From Symsagittifera roscoffensis (lineage: Eukaryota > Xenacoelomorpha > Acoela > Convolutidae): a stretch of DNA of 64,000 nt. This document shows, in pieces, positions 21,829 through 33,208 of the stretch. Positions within the stretch are counted from its first letter, which is position 1. Each line of letters starts with the position of its first letter. The stretch is from the NCBI RefSeq assembly GCF_963678635.1, contig NC_087062.1:22555789-22619788 (forward strand), in the 5' to 3' direction. The notes beneath the pieces are model-generated. The model did no database searches and was not told the DNA's origin. It was given only the letters and a program-made list of their open reading frames with translations. The position numbers were made by a program, and so were the translations under genes.

Positions 21829-24800
21829 ATCTTTGAATTTTCCCACCTCCAGAAAAATCAGTATGTTTGAAGTAAATTTTTAACCGTAACTTTAGTTTGG
21901 CTCGGTTCCTCCTGGTCACCACTGAAAGGCACGGTACAGCGTCAAAAAGCTGAATATGGCTCTTGTAAAACAGTTTTGTGGCAATAATCAACCTTTTTAC
22001 AAACGATTGTGCTATCGGAGGTAATCATGGACAATTTGCAGAGACGGCATTATTGTCGCCATCCTGTCTGGGCAGCAAGATTGCTGTCGAACTTGATAAA
22101 ATATTTCTTTTGTTGAGCCAAAATTAAACTGAGCGTTGAGTTTGATGATTTTGCAATTAACAGGTAGAAATTAAAACTTAACAACACCCCACAACATTTA
22201 AATTAACAAGAGGAACGCACTTTTTAAGCCCCTAGTGTGACCCCCTAAGCATCAATTAAGTGCTACGAATTGTAGTTTGTTAAGAGTTGACAAATGTTTG
22301 CCTTTCCTATGAAGCTGACAAAGACCACTTGAGTGCATCCTAATAACTTTACAAAACTTCAAGATCAAAATTTTGCTTTCACAATTTGATAACCTGCACC
22401 AAACTAAGCAACCCCCCACACGCCATATAAAGTACAAAAAAAAATAGATTTTGCTGCTAGTAACAATCAATAGTGGCAAATAAGCTTATTTTAGCCAATT
22501 TGGAACTATTTTTCTAATGGATTAAATCTCCGCTTACAGGTTAAAAGCGCGAAATAGATCGAGCGTTACTTGTCCCAAATTGCCCAAAATGCCAATCTTT
22601 AGGACCACATACCTTTACGAAAAACAATCACAGGTGATATATCTTTTCAAATTTAAGCTCAGGACAACAAAATCCTACGGACGATATAAAAGAAATTCCG
22701 TCGAAATGGGCTAGTTAAAAAGTCCAAATTTGTCTGAAGAAAAAAACCCACCCAGAGCACAAACATTCGTTACTTTCGTATCGAAAGTCGGAACAAAAAG
22801 CAGAGTTGGCCGAGCGGCATATTCCAAATGTACTATACACAGACTTGACCTTTTTAAAATGTTTTTTTTTTGTTCTAATTCGGTTCAGCCTTGATAAAGG
22901 CTGACTGCCAAAAAGAGCAATTTGTCTCAAGGACATCACCGGCTCTTGTGGCTAGCTTGCGCCAAATGATCATACAAAAAAGTTGTACGAAAACAAGTTG
23001 ACCTTGTGATCTTGATTATGCAAACCGTTTATGATGCCTATTTCCTCTTGTTATGTTTTTACCGAAAAATGCTCATCATTGAATTTGTTTTATACAGTTT
23101 TTGCAGATTGAGCGCACATTTTGGCGCCCAACAAGGGACAACGTTGATAATTCCCTTTCGAGAGTTTCTCGAGCAGTTTTCCCGATACGTGGTCGACCCG
23201 ACAGTGCTCCGAACTTCAGCAACATAAGGTCTATCAACCCAAACAAGGGACACGACAGTGCCCCGAACTTCAGCGCCTCAGTATTTTGATAGTACGTTTC
23301 ACTCTAAAAAACACGGTTTTCAGCAACAGTAAATCTTTGAACTTTCCCAGCTCCAGAAAAAAACAGTATGCTTGAAATAAATAGTTAACCGTAACTTTAG
23401 TTTGGCTCGGTTCCTCCTGGTCCCCACTGAAAGGCGCAGTACAGCGTCAAAATCTGAATATGGCTCTTGTAAAACAGTTTTGTGGCCATTATCAACCTTT
23501 TTACAAACGATTGTGCTATCGGAGGTAATCATGGACGGTTTGCAGAGACGGCGTTATCGTCGCCATGCTGTCTGGGCAGCAAGATTTTAGCTGATTTTAG
23601 CTTATTTTAGCCAATATGGAACTATTTTTCTAAGGGATTAAAACTCCGCTTACGCGTTAAAAGCGCGAAATATATCGCGCGTTACTTGTCCCAAATTGGC
23701 CAAAATGCCAATTTTTAAGCCCCCATAACTTTATGAAAAATAATCACAGCTGAATTATCTTTTCAATTTTAAGCATAGGACAACATTATCTTTCGGACGA
23801 TATAAAAGAAATTCCGTCAAAAATGGCTAGTTAAAAAGTCGAAATTTGTCTGAAGAAAAAAAAACCCACCCCGAGCATAAACATTTGTAACTTTCTTATC
23901 GAAACTTGGAACAATAAGCAGAGTTGGCCGAGCGGCCTATTCCAAATGTACTATACACAGACTTGACCTTTTTTAGCTGTTTTTTTTTGTTCTAATTCGG
24001 TTAAGCCTTGATAAAGGCTGACTGCCAAAAAGAGCAATTTGTCTCAAGGACATCACCGGCTCTTGTGGCTAGCTTGCGCCAAATGATCATACAAAAAATT
24101 TGTACGAAAACAAGTTGACCTTGTGATCTTGATTATGCAAACCGTTTATCATGCCTATTTCTGTGTTTACCGAAAAATACTCCTAATTGAATTTGTTTTA
24201 TACAGTTTTTTCAGATTGAGTGCACATTTTGGCGCCCAACAAGGGACAACGTTGATAATTCCCTTTCGAGAGTTTCTCGCGCAGTTTTCCCGACACGTGG
24301 TCGACCCGACAGTGCTCCGAACTTCAGCAACACAAGGTACATCAACCCAAACATGGGACACGACAGTGCCCCGAACTTCAGCACCTCAGTATTTTGATAG
24401 TACGTTTCACTCTAAAAAACACGGTTTTCAGCAACAGTAAATCTTTGAACTTTCCCAGCTCCAGCAAAAATCAGTATGCTTGAAATAAATATTTAACCGT
24501 AACTTTAGAGTGATAAAATGTTTCTATTGTTAAGCCAAAAGTAAACCAAGCGTTGAGTTTGATGATTTTGCAATTAACAGGTAGAAAATAACACTTAACA
24601 ACACCCCCACAACATTTAAATTAACAAGAAGAACGCTTTTCTTAAGCCCCTTGTGTGAACCCCTAAGCATCAATTAAGTGTTACGAATTGTAGCTTGTTA
24701 GGAGTTGACAAATGGTTGCCTTTCCTATGAAGCTGAAAAACACCACTTGAGTGCATCCTAATCACTTTACAAAACTTCAAGATCAAAATTTAGCTTTCAC

Positions 24801-27602
24801 AATTTGATATCCTGCACCAAACTGAGCAACCCGCCGCACGCCATATAAAGTACAAAAAAATAGATTTCGCTGCTAGTAACAATCAATAAGGGCAAATAAG
24901 TTTATTTAGGCCGATATGGAACTATTTTTCTAATGGATTAAAGCTCCGCTTACGCGTTAAAAGCGGGAAATATATCGCGCGTTACTTGTCCCAAATTGGC
25001 CAAAATGCCATTCTTTAAGCCCCCATAGTTTTACAAAAAATAATTACAGGTGAAATATCTTTTATCTTTTCAAATTTAAGCTTAGGACAACAATATCTTT
25101 GGGACGACATAAAAAAAATTCCGTCAAAAATGGCTAGTTAAAAAGTCGAAATATGTCTGACGAAAAAAAACCCACGCCGAGCACAAACATTCCGTTACTT
25201 TCGTTACGAAAGTCGGAACAATAAGCACAGTTGGCCAAGTGGCCTATTCCAAATGATGTACTATATACAGATGTGAACTTTTTTAACTGTTTTTTGGTTC
25301 TAATTCGGTTCAGCCTTGATAAAGGCTGACTGCCAAAAAAACAATTTGTCTCAAGGACATCACCGGCTCTTGTGGCTAGCTTGCGCCAAATGATCATTCA
25401 AAAAAGTTGTACCAAACAAGTTGACATTGTGATCTTGATTATTCAAACCGTTTATGATGTCTATTTCCTCTTGTTATGTGTTTACCGAAAAATACCCATA
25501 ATTGAATTTGTTTTATACAGTTTTTTCAGATTGAGCGCATATTTTTGCGCCCAACAAGTGACTATGTTGATAATTCCCTTTCGAGTGTTTCTCGCGCAGT
25601 TTGCTCGACACATGGTCGAGCTGACAGTACTCCGAACTTCAGCAACACAAGGTACATCAACCCAAACAAGGGACTCGACAGTGCCCCGAACTTCAGCACC
25701 TCAGTATCTTGATAGTACGTTTCACTCTAAAAAACACGGTTTTCAGCAACAGTAAATCTTTGAACTTTCCCAGCTCCAGAAAAAATCAGTATGCTTGAAA
25801 AAAATATTCAACCGTAACTTAAGTTTGACTCGGTTCCTTCTGGTCACCACTGAAAGGCACGGTACATCGTCAAAACTGAATATGTCTCTTGTGAAACAAT
25901 TTTGTGGCAATGATCAACCATTTTACAAACGATTGTGCTATCGGAGGTAATCATGGACAATTTGCAGAGACGGCATTATTGTCGCCATCCTGTCTGGGCA
26001 GCAAGATTGCTGTCGAACTTGATAAAATATTTCTTTTGTTGAGCCAAAATTAAACTGAGCGTTGAGTTTGATGATTTTGCAATTAACAGGTAGAAAATAA
26101 CACTTAACAACACCCCCACAACGTTTAAATTAACAAGAGGAACGCACTTTTTAAGCCCCTAGTGTGACCCCCTAAGCATCAATTAAGTGCTACGAATTGT
26201 AGTTTGTTAAGAGTTGACAAATGTTTGCCCTTCCTATGAAGCTGACAAAGACCACTTGAGTGCATCCTAATAACTTTACAAAACTTCAAGATCAAAATTT
26301 TGCTTTCACAATTTGATAACCTGCACCAAACTAAGCAACCCGCCACACGCCATATAAAGTACAAAAAAATAGATTTCGCTGCTAGTAACAATCAATAATG
26401 GCAAATAAGCTTATTTTAGCCAATTTGGAACTATTTTTCTAATGGATTAAAACTCCGCTTACGCGTTAAAAGCGCAAAATATATCGCGCGTTACTTGTCC
26501 TAAATTGGCCAAAATGCCCATCTTTAAGCCCCCATAACTTTACGAAAACTATTCACAGGTGAAATATCTTTTCAAATTTAAGCTTCAAACAACAATATCT
26601 TTCGGACGATATAAAAGAAATTCCGTCAAAAATGGCTAGTTAAAAAGTCGAAATTTGTTTGAAAAAAAAACCACCCCGAGCACAAACATTCCGTTACTTT
26701 TGTATCGAAAGTCAGAACAATAAGCACAGTTGGCCGAGCGGCCTATTTCAAATGTACTATATACAGACTTGACCTTTTTAAACTGTTTTTTTTTTGTTCT
26801 AATTCGGTTCAGCCTTGATAAAGGCTGACTGCCGAAAAGAGCATTTTGTCTCTAGGACATCACCGGCTCTTGTGGCTAGCTTGCGCCAAATGATCATACA
26901 AAAAAGTTGTACCGAAAAAAGTTGTGATCTTGATTATGCAAACCGTTTATGATGCCTATTTCTTCTTGTTATGTGTTTACCGAAAAATACCCATAGTTAA
27001 ATTTGTTTTATACAGTTTTTTCAGATTGAGCGCACAATTTGGCGCCCAACAAGGGACAACGTTGATAATTCCTTTTCGAGAGTTTCTCGGGCAGTTTCCC
27101 CGACACGTGGCCGATCCGACAGTGCTCCGAACTTCTGCAAGACAAGGTACATCAACCCAAACAAGGGACACGACAGTGCCCCGAACTTCAGCACCTCAGT
27201 ATTTTGATAGTACGTTTCACTCTAAAAAACACGGTTTTCAGCAACGGTAAATCTTTGAACTTTCCCAGCTCCAGAAAATATCAGCATGCTTGAAATAAAT
27301 GTTTAACCGTAACTTTAGTTCGGCTCGGGTCCTCCTGGTCACCACTGAAAGGCACGGTACAGCGTCAAAATCTGAATATGGCTCTTGTAAAACAATTTTG
27401 TGGCCATGATCAACCTTTTTACAAACGATAGTGCTATCGGAGGTATTCATGGACGGTTTGCAGAGACGGCATTATCGTCGCCATCCTGTCTGGGCAGCAA
27501 GATTGCTGTCGAACTTGATAAAATGTTTCTATTGTTAAGCCAAAATTAAACCAAGCGTTGAGTTTGATGATTTTGCAATTAACAGGTAGAAAATAACACT
27601 TA

Positions 27603-27630
27603 ACAACCCCCCCCCCCCCCCCCCCCCACA
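27603..27630 (+). repeat. Poly-C tract in array unit 5
   Basis: A run of about 20 C replaces the short ACACCCCCACAAC seen at the equivalent place in the other units. Confidence 0.8.
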
Positions 27631-27935
27631 ACATTTAAATTAACAAGAAGAACGCACTTTTTAATCCCCTAGTGTGACCCCCTAAGCATTACGAATTGTA
27701 GCTTGTTAGGAGTTGACAAATGGTTGCCTTTCCTATGAAGCTGACAAACACCTTTTGAGTGCATCCTAATCACTTAACAAAACTTCAAGATCAAAATTTA
27801 GCTTTCACAATTTGATAACCTGCACCAAACTAAGCAACCCGTCTCAATTAATATTGTTGTTTTCCTGTTTACTACACTTTAGCATTTCAATGTTTAAAAT
27901 TTAGGAAGCGACTACATTACTGTGCTATTTTTCCT

Positions 27936-28211
27936 TTAGTACCAGAAGTCATCACCATCCCTGTAATCTCTGATTTCTTTCTTCGCCGCAGGGGATAACA
28001 CACAATAGCCCTTCTTAGCCGAGCACACTTCCTTTCTACCTTTGCTGCAATCGTCCATCGAAGTGCACAGAATTTTTCTTTTGCAGGAGCTGGTTATTTT
28101 CTCACAGTATAAACCTTTGTCGCATCCCAAGTTGTCTCGGCAATAGAACTTTCCCGATTCAATTTCGTCGAACAGAAAAGCGCAAACAAATATCAGGGCG
28201 ATTAACTTCAT
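27936..28211 (-). CDS. Small secreted cysteine-rich protein 2 (single exon)
   Basis: A 91-residue intronless protein. The start at 28211 is chosen over the in-frame ATG at 28259 because a TATA box at 28269-28275 places transcription start near 28240, and a signal peptide begins exactly there (MKLIALIFVCAFLF, cleavage near ESG-K). The mature part has eight cysteines: C-x5-C-x5-C-x6-C, five residues, then C-x5-C-x7-C-x6-C, with GLYC in the first repeat and DDC in the second, the same code as the gene at 13412-14026. It ends in a charged tail (YRDGDDFWY). Its host role is unknown; a secreted effector, defence or matrix peptide is possible. Confidence 0.85.
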   Translation of the reverse strand: MKLIALIFVCAFLFDEIESGKFYCRDNLGCDKGLYCEKITSSCKRKILCTSMDDCSKGRKEVCSAKKGYCVLSPAAKKEIRDYRDGDDFWY

Positions 28212-28268
28212 AATTGAAGGTTTTTTCTTGAGTTTGCGGTAACGGAAACACTTAGGCAAGATAGGCTC

Positions 28269-28275
28269 TTTTATA
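28269..28275 (-). promoter_or_regulatory. TATA box of cysteine-rich gene 2
   Basis: GGTATAAAAGAGCC on the minus strand, about 55-60 bp upstream of the chosen ATG. Confidence 0.65.
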
Positions 28276-28289
28276 CCAACTGAAATTGA

Positions 28290-29785
28290 ACAAGAAATTA
28301 AGAGTAGTTCGATCAGAAGTTCCTCGCTGATAAATTCTATCTCAAAATCAAACTTATTTTCAAATTGTGTTAAGAATTGCCAATTTGGTTATACTGAGCC
28401 AAGATGAAAAAAAGTCATTTTTTTGAAGTCTGGCCTTATTTCATGTCAAAACTCTCTAGCGACAAAGAACAAAATCAAACACTCAAAGTGATCATCACAA
28501 ATGGATACGTCAGACATCACAAGTGTACAGTGTACATATCAAAACATTGCAGGACAAAACAAACTGAGCAGACTAGACTGTCTTTCTCTGAAGAAAAAAC
28601 AGTCAAACATGTTTTTGAATACTGCTCTTTTTGAGCTTTTAAACAAATATCATCAAACTACTTATTGCTTTATGGAAAAGTATATGTTCATAATTTTTGT
28701 AGTTCCTGTTTTGCTTAAAGTTTGAAAAGAAAGCTTTAGTTTCAAAGAAACATTAATAAAGTTTTCTCAGCATTTCTTTTTCTTTTCAAAAAGATTTTCT
28801 GCTGTTTTTTGGTTGCCAGCAGGACGAGGTTTTATGAACTTATTAGAAATGATTGAAACATCAAAAATGTAGCATACTCAACGAACGAGTAATCAAATAG
28901 AAGAACAAAATAATAAAGAGCATTCATCTGCAGTAATTAAAAGAAAAACAAACAAATTCATTCAATTTTTTCGAAGTATGAGAGAAATTTTTTACATCTT
29001 TGTGAAATCAGTATCACGGCTGAGCATTTGATTCAAATAAGCTGTATTAGATTTAATTAAGATTGGGCAAAACAATCTTTCCGTAACAGAATACAATTTG
29101 GCAAAATCAAACATTTTTGACTGGTAGATACCGTTGATGCCATAGGAAGTAATGATTTTAGTTTCCAAAAATTTACCTTGTCGGTTTTTCTTTTCTTGAG
29201 AAACCCAGTGTTATTCAAAACTGAGCCCGGAAAAAACTTTGGGCAGTAGAAGTTTATTAAACTACACTTTCTCTCTAATTTGTAGAAATTTTTACATGCT
29301 TCAGTTATTCAGGAAACAAAGCCGGTTTTGTAACTTTAGAAGAGCAAAGAAGAATTATTAAAGCCAGTTTCGTTCTAAAAAAAAGTTACAAAAATTCATC
29401 TTCATTCTAACTTTCCTCCCCATTTGCAATACAACACAACATTAAAAAAAAACATAAAGAGTCCAAAAAAATGAAAGAACTAGGTGAACTAAAATTTTTG
29501 TATGCCTCCATAAAACTGGGGCTCAGCTAAAACTTCTACAGAAAAAGTATCGCTCAGACTTTTTCGTCTCAGATTTGATAGGGTAGTGTTTCAGAAAACT
29601 CAAAAAATTTCTAAGAAACGGTTAACAGTTTGAAACTTTGACTTTCCGAAATTCATCAGAAGTAAGTCGTGGCCTCTGAAGTGAAAAAAAAATCCCAAAA
29701 GTCCGGGATTCCCCGATTGAAAACTTAAGCTGAATTTTGGCACGATAGTTTTGGAGTAAAATCACAAAGTGTCAAAACTTTGAAA
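28290..29785. other. Stretch without recognisable gene
   Basis: AT-rich. The overlapping ORFs at 28404-28725 show no domain or signal. Nothing else seen. Confidence 0.4.
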
Positions 29786-30475
29786 TTTTGATGTTTTTGA
29801 GGCCATGACTTTTTTCTAACCAAAAATGGGCGTAGCCAATTTTAAAGCTAGGTTTATAACCACCTACTTTTAAATAAACCTATGATATCAGAGACTGGAT
29901 AGTTGTCGAGAATCATAAACGCGCCATTTTCGAGAGTCAAAGTTTTTCGACGAATTGGGCCTCAAACTCAGAAATGGGACGGTGGGTCTCGAGAAAACCA
30001 AAAAGTTTCATAAAGCTTTTGACTTTTTTGAGGGCAATAACTTTTAGCGTTACAAGATTTTAGCGTAGTCGCATATGCAGAGGATCTTCCACAATCCGTT
30101 GTTTGAATTGAAACCAAAATCAAAGTTATGCGAGGGTAGTCCAAAATTATACTTTTCCGGGGGAAATATGCTTTTTCGTAACACAATTGTGAGAGGCTGC
30201 TGATGCAGGAGACTCCCCGTTGTCCGTTATCTCAATTGAACACTCATTTTCAGATTTGGGAGCTTTTTTTAAAAACAAAAATGACCATTCCGAGGGCCAC
30301 AATTTTCTGTGCAAGCGAAGTGAGCGTAGCCGTACATGCAGGGGAGTCTTCAAAAACTTTTTCTTTTCAATTAAACCAAAATCTCAGATTTGGGAACTGG
30401 TTTTTGAGAAAACGTGACGATCAAAAAAGAAGCGACCAAAAACTCTCTACAGAGTTTTTTGAGTCGTAACACAAG
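29786..30475. repeat. Diverged tandem repeats of roughly 140 bp
   Basis: The phrase order GCGTAGxCGxATATGCAG, GxxTCTTC, TTGAATTGAAACCAAAATC, then TTTGGGA and GAGAAAACxx recurs about four times with heavy divergence (near 30060, 30190, 30320). A related phrase appears near 63040. Non-coding. Confidence 0.5.
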
Positions 30476-30899
30476 AAAAGACAAGGGAATTATGCAGGCA
30501 CTTAGGGGAGTTGGCGGTTTTTAATTGATAAGCTTTTTTTAAAAGTTGGTTGAAAAAATTTAAAAAAAAAACAAAATTTTAGCAAAAAATAAAAAATAAT
30601 AATGAAAAACCAATCCCATACATTTTTATAATATCTGATTTTTCACAATTAAACAATACATCATAATATCTGAAACAAGAAATCAATGCAAACACTCCAA
30701 GCAAGACAATTGAACTTTAATTTAGCAAAAGAAAAAACTAAAGAAAACGGAAAAAAGACAAAAAAAGTTTGAGTAGGCACCGGTTGAGCTGAAAACAGAC
30801 TGGTTTCTTAATTTTTTTCTTTTAAAATTTTTTGTTTAGATTTAATAATACAGCAATTTGAAAAATTTGCAAGACAAAATTTTTTGCGTGAAAAATATA

Positions 30900-31030
30900 G
30901 TTATCGTTTACAGGGCACTTGCTTTTCGCAAGTAACGTGTAATCCATGTAATGGAACAAACATTTGCTGTGTAAAAGTTTACTCAATCGCAATTGCCTTG
31001 TAATCCATTAAACAGCATTTGCTTTTACAT
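30900..31030. repeat. Short CTTGC-TTTTCGCAAG-type repeats
   Basis: TTGCTTTTCGCAAG and TGTAATCCAT phrases occur twice within 120 bp. Similar GCTTATCGCAAGCG phrases recur near 48860 and 63687. Confidence 0.4.
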
Positions 31031-31096
31031 ATACATTTTCAACGCCATATCTGACACAAGTAACACTAAATTGAAAAAAAGTTAATTTGATTTGAA

Positions 31097-31558
31097 CATA
31101 CCGCAGAAAGTGATAACGAATTGATCAAATTTTACTCTCCTTGGACAAACTTGACCTTGATTTCAACAACTACAAACAGTGCAAACCAAAATCTGAAAAC
31201 TTTAAATGCCACAAGAAAAATCGAAAGTATTCAAATGAAGCAAAGCAAGCATTTATTGAAGATGGAGACGACTTTGTTGAGAAGATCGAAAAACTTTTTG
31301 GCATGAATCTTTCCACGACATAAAGTATTGTCAAATTTGGCTGACAAGAAGTGGAGACAAAAAATGGAGAATTCAGACGCAAAAAAATGGACGATGAAAT
31401 TATCACCAAAACAATTTAAAAATTGCAAGAAACTCATCTTCTTCAAAAGGAGGAAAAAGCATATCGATAAAGTCATCATCCATTTTCTGCATAGAAGTGC
31501 CTTTAATTTTTGGCAACATTTAAAATCGGCTATGTCTAACAATATTATATCAGTTTGA
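31097..31558 (+). pseudogene. Coding-like relic, unknown
   Basis: A protein-like reading (DKLDLDFNNYKQCKPKSENF, then NEAKQAFIEDGDDFVEKIEK) runs to TAA at 31320. Further lysine/glutamate-rich text continues in other frames to about 31558. The shifts suggest a decayed gene or element ORF. Not recognised. Confidence 0.25.
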
Positions 31559-31559
31559 A

Positions 31560-32170
31560 ATATCCAAGCCATAGAGTTTTGCGATCTCAAGAAAGCTGTC
31601 TCCCATCTGAGTAGCACCAAAAATGCTTGTTTTGCTTCAATTGATTACATTGGGAATTTTTTCGTAGCTTTTTTTTTCGTGGCGTTTTTGAATTGTTTGG
31701 AGTTTGTTCAAAATAACATAAAATTGATTCAAGTAGAGTCACGTTTTTTTAATTCGCTTTTTAAATCTGTAGCGTGTTCAGACCAAAACATACTTCGCTC
31801 AAGTCGTTGTTAGCTTTTTCAAACACAGCAATGAAAAGGTATATTCACACAAGATGCAGTCAAGAAAAACTTTTGAGGGCAAAAAAATTTGGCAGGTCAT
31901 CGTGGCTCCAATGTCTTTTTTGTTAGGTATAATTAATAAGTAGGTGACTAATTAGCTGGAATTCGTATCCGTAATGATTCAGTCTCTGAGAAAGATGTTA
32001 AGTAACAAGATAAGGCGATCAGACTTCATTATTATTTTTTACTGAACTGATTCACGGATAGAAAATATGGCGAAAATGAGAGCGCACATAACGAAACGTG
32101 TCAAAGACTCTTCCGGTGGTACGTGAAGGTCACCGTCTATCTGTAGCCTTCAAGGCCGAGCATAATTAAT
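31560..32170. other. Stretch without recognisable gene
   Basis: AT-rich; nothing supported. Confidence 0.4.
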
Positions 32171-32173
32171 ATA

Positions 32174-32946
32174 TTAATATCGCTCATAAATAACTTGGTT
32201 TGGCATTTTACATAAGGGAATATATGAGGAATATAAATATATAATCCGGACATATAACAATTCCCCGCTTGTAACAAAAAAATGGTTTGTGCTCATAAGT
32301 TTGATCTTTTCATTCATCTTTTTTCTCTCTCTTTCTCTCCTCTCTAACACTTTAACATTGTTATCTTTTCTTGTTGTCTTCTTCATCGTCTTTCTCGTTT
32401 TTGCCTTCCTTTGTTTGCGGTACTCTCTCGATCCTGCTGGAATCGCTGCTTGTAGTAATGGAAGCCACCTCGGCGGCCGCTCGTTGCTCCAGTGTCTTCA
32501 AAAAATCTAGGCACGCTACCTTTTGGTCGTTTCCAGTTCTTTTTTGGACCATTGATCTATCAATTTCTTTAAGGCTTTAAGGAAACTGCTCCTGACTTGG
32601 TGTGTTGGTTGTGGGGTTTACTTCCTTGTCCCCATATGCATTAATAATATTGCATTGCCTAACTTTGTTGTCAGCGGGCTGGTTCTCGTTCGAAATGACG
32701 CCCTGGTTGGTGGGGTTGTTTTTTTCGTGTCCCTCTTTTTCTTGCGCGGTTCTCGTATTTCATATTCCGTTGAGATATGTGTGTCGCTGGTAACTCAGAA
32801 GTCTGCTGCGAACAATTTGAATTGTACCCTGACAAAATTATTTTATCAGTATCATTCAAATAGTTTTGGGTAACAATTTTCTGGACAATGCTTTTGAGAG
32901 TATTGCATTTTCGACAACACTCGACCCAATCAAGCGTTGGAAGCAT
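32174..32946 (-). pseudogene. Low-confidence decayed coding segment
   Basis: On the minus strand, charged readings occur in staggered frames: 32946-32671 (starts MLPTLDWVECCRKCNTLK), 32552-32361 (FLKTLEQRAAAEVASITTSS) and 32386-32174. Composition is richer than the flanks. It may be the remains of an element ORF; the neighbouring protease relic is on the other strand. No family recognised. Confidence 0.2.
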
Positions 32947-33011
32947 GGCAATTCTTTTATTAACATTTCCTACAGCCCAACGCTGACGATGGTGGGGCTA
33001 GCCATTTCAGG

Positions 33012-33164
33012 ATGGAAGCCTGGTCTAGAACGCCCTTAGTCGACAATGCTGCTACTTTTATAGCTTCCAGTGCTAGAAGAACGCTTACATTTTATCGGCA
33101 TGAGAAAATAAAGAAGTTCTTGGATGACTCTGGCTCGGAAATCAGTGTGCTGAAATGCATCTAA
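33012..33164 (+). pseudogene. Retropepsin (LTR retrotransposon protease) relic
   Basis: A 50-codon open segment ends in KKFLDDSGSEISVLK, with the DSG active-site triad followed by SEISVL. This is the normal start of a gypsy-type retropepsin (usually FLVDTGSxxSVxP). It stops at TAA 33162-33164; no flap or RT follows. Confidence 0.6.
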
Positions 33165-33208
33165 GCGAGTCAAAACATCAAGGAATAAAGAAGAAAAAAG
33201 GAGACCAT

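Larger units (their letters stand above)
20740..27840. repeat. Array of five tandem 1.1-1.5-kb units
   Basis: Each unit contains, in order: CACACGCCATA-AAAGTAC; a CG-rich block with inverted GCGCGA and TCGCGCGTTA; AAATTCCGTCAAAAATGGCTAG; AGCCTTGATAAAGGCTGACTG; a 105-127-codon reading; GGCGCCCAACAAGGGAC; a repeated CCGAACTTCAGCA phrase; CATCCTGTCTGGGCAGCAAG; and an AT-rich tail. Units begin near 20890, 22410, 23590, 24830 and 26335. Units 2 and 3 are shortened by deletions at different places. Diverged relatives lie at 34200-34760 and 36345-36870, and inverted at about 39225-39740, so the unit is a dispersed element that has also expanded in tandem. Confidence 0.85.

Noticed and set aside
20890-27840. 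CRISPR-like or coding tandem array
   Set aside because: Units are over 1 kb, AT-rich and related to dispersed repeats in a eukaryotic context; there are no short direct repeats with unique spacers.
28211-28259. Upstream ATG at 28259 as start of cysteine-rich protein 2
   Set aside because: It lies only about 10-16 bp from the TATA box, so it would be upstream of transcription; the ATG at 28211 begins exactly at a signal peptide.
32289-32510. Hydrophobic ORF on the plus strand at 32289
   Set aside because: The Leu/Phe/Ser bias reflects T-rich sequence antisense to a charged minus-strand reading; no support as a membrane protein.
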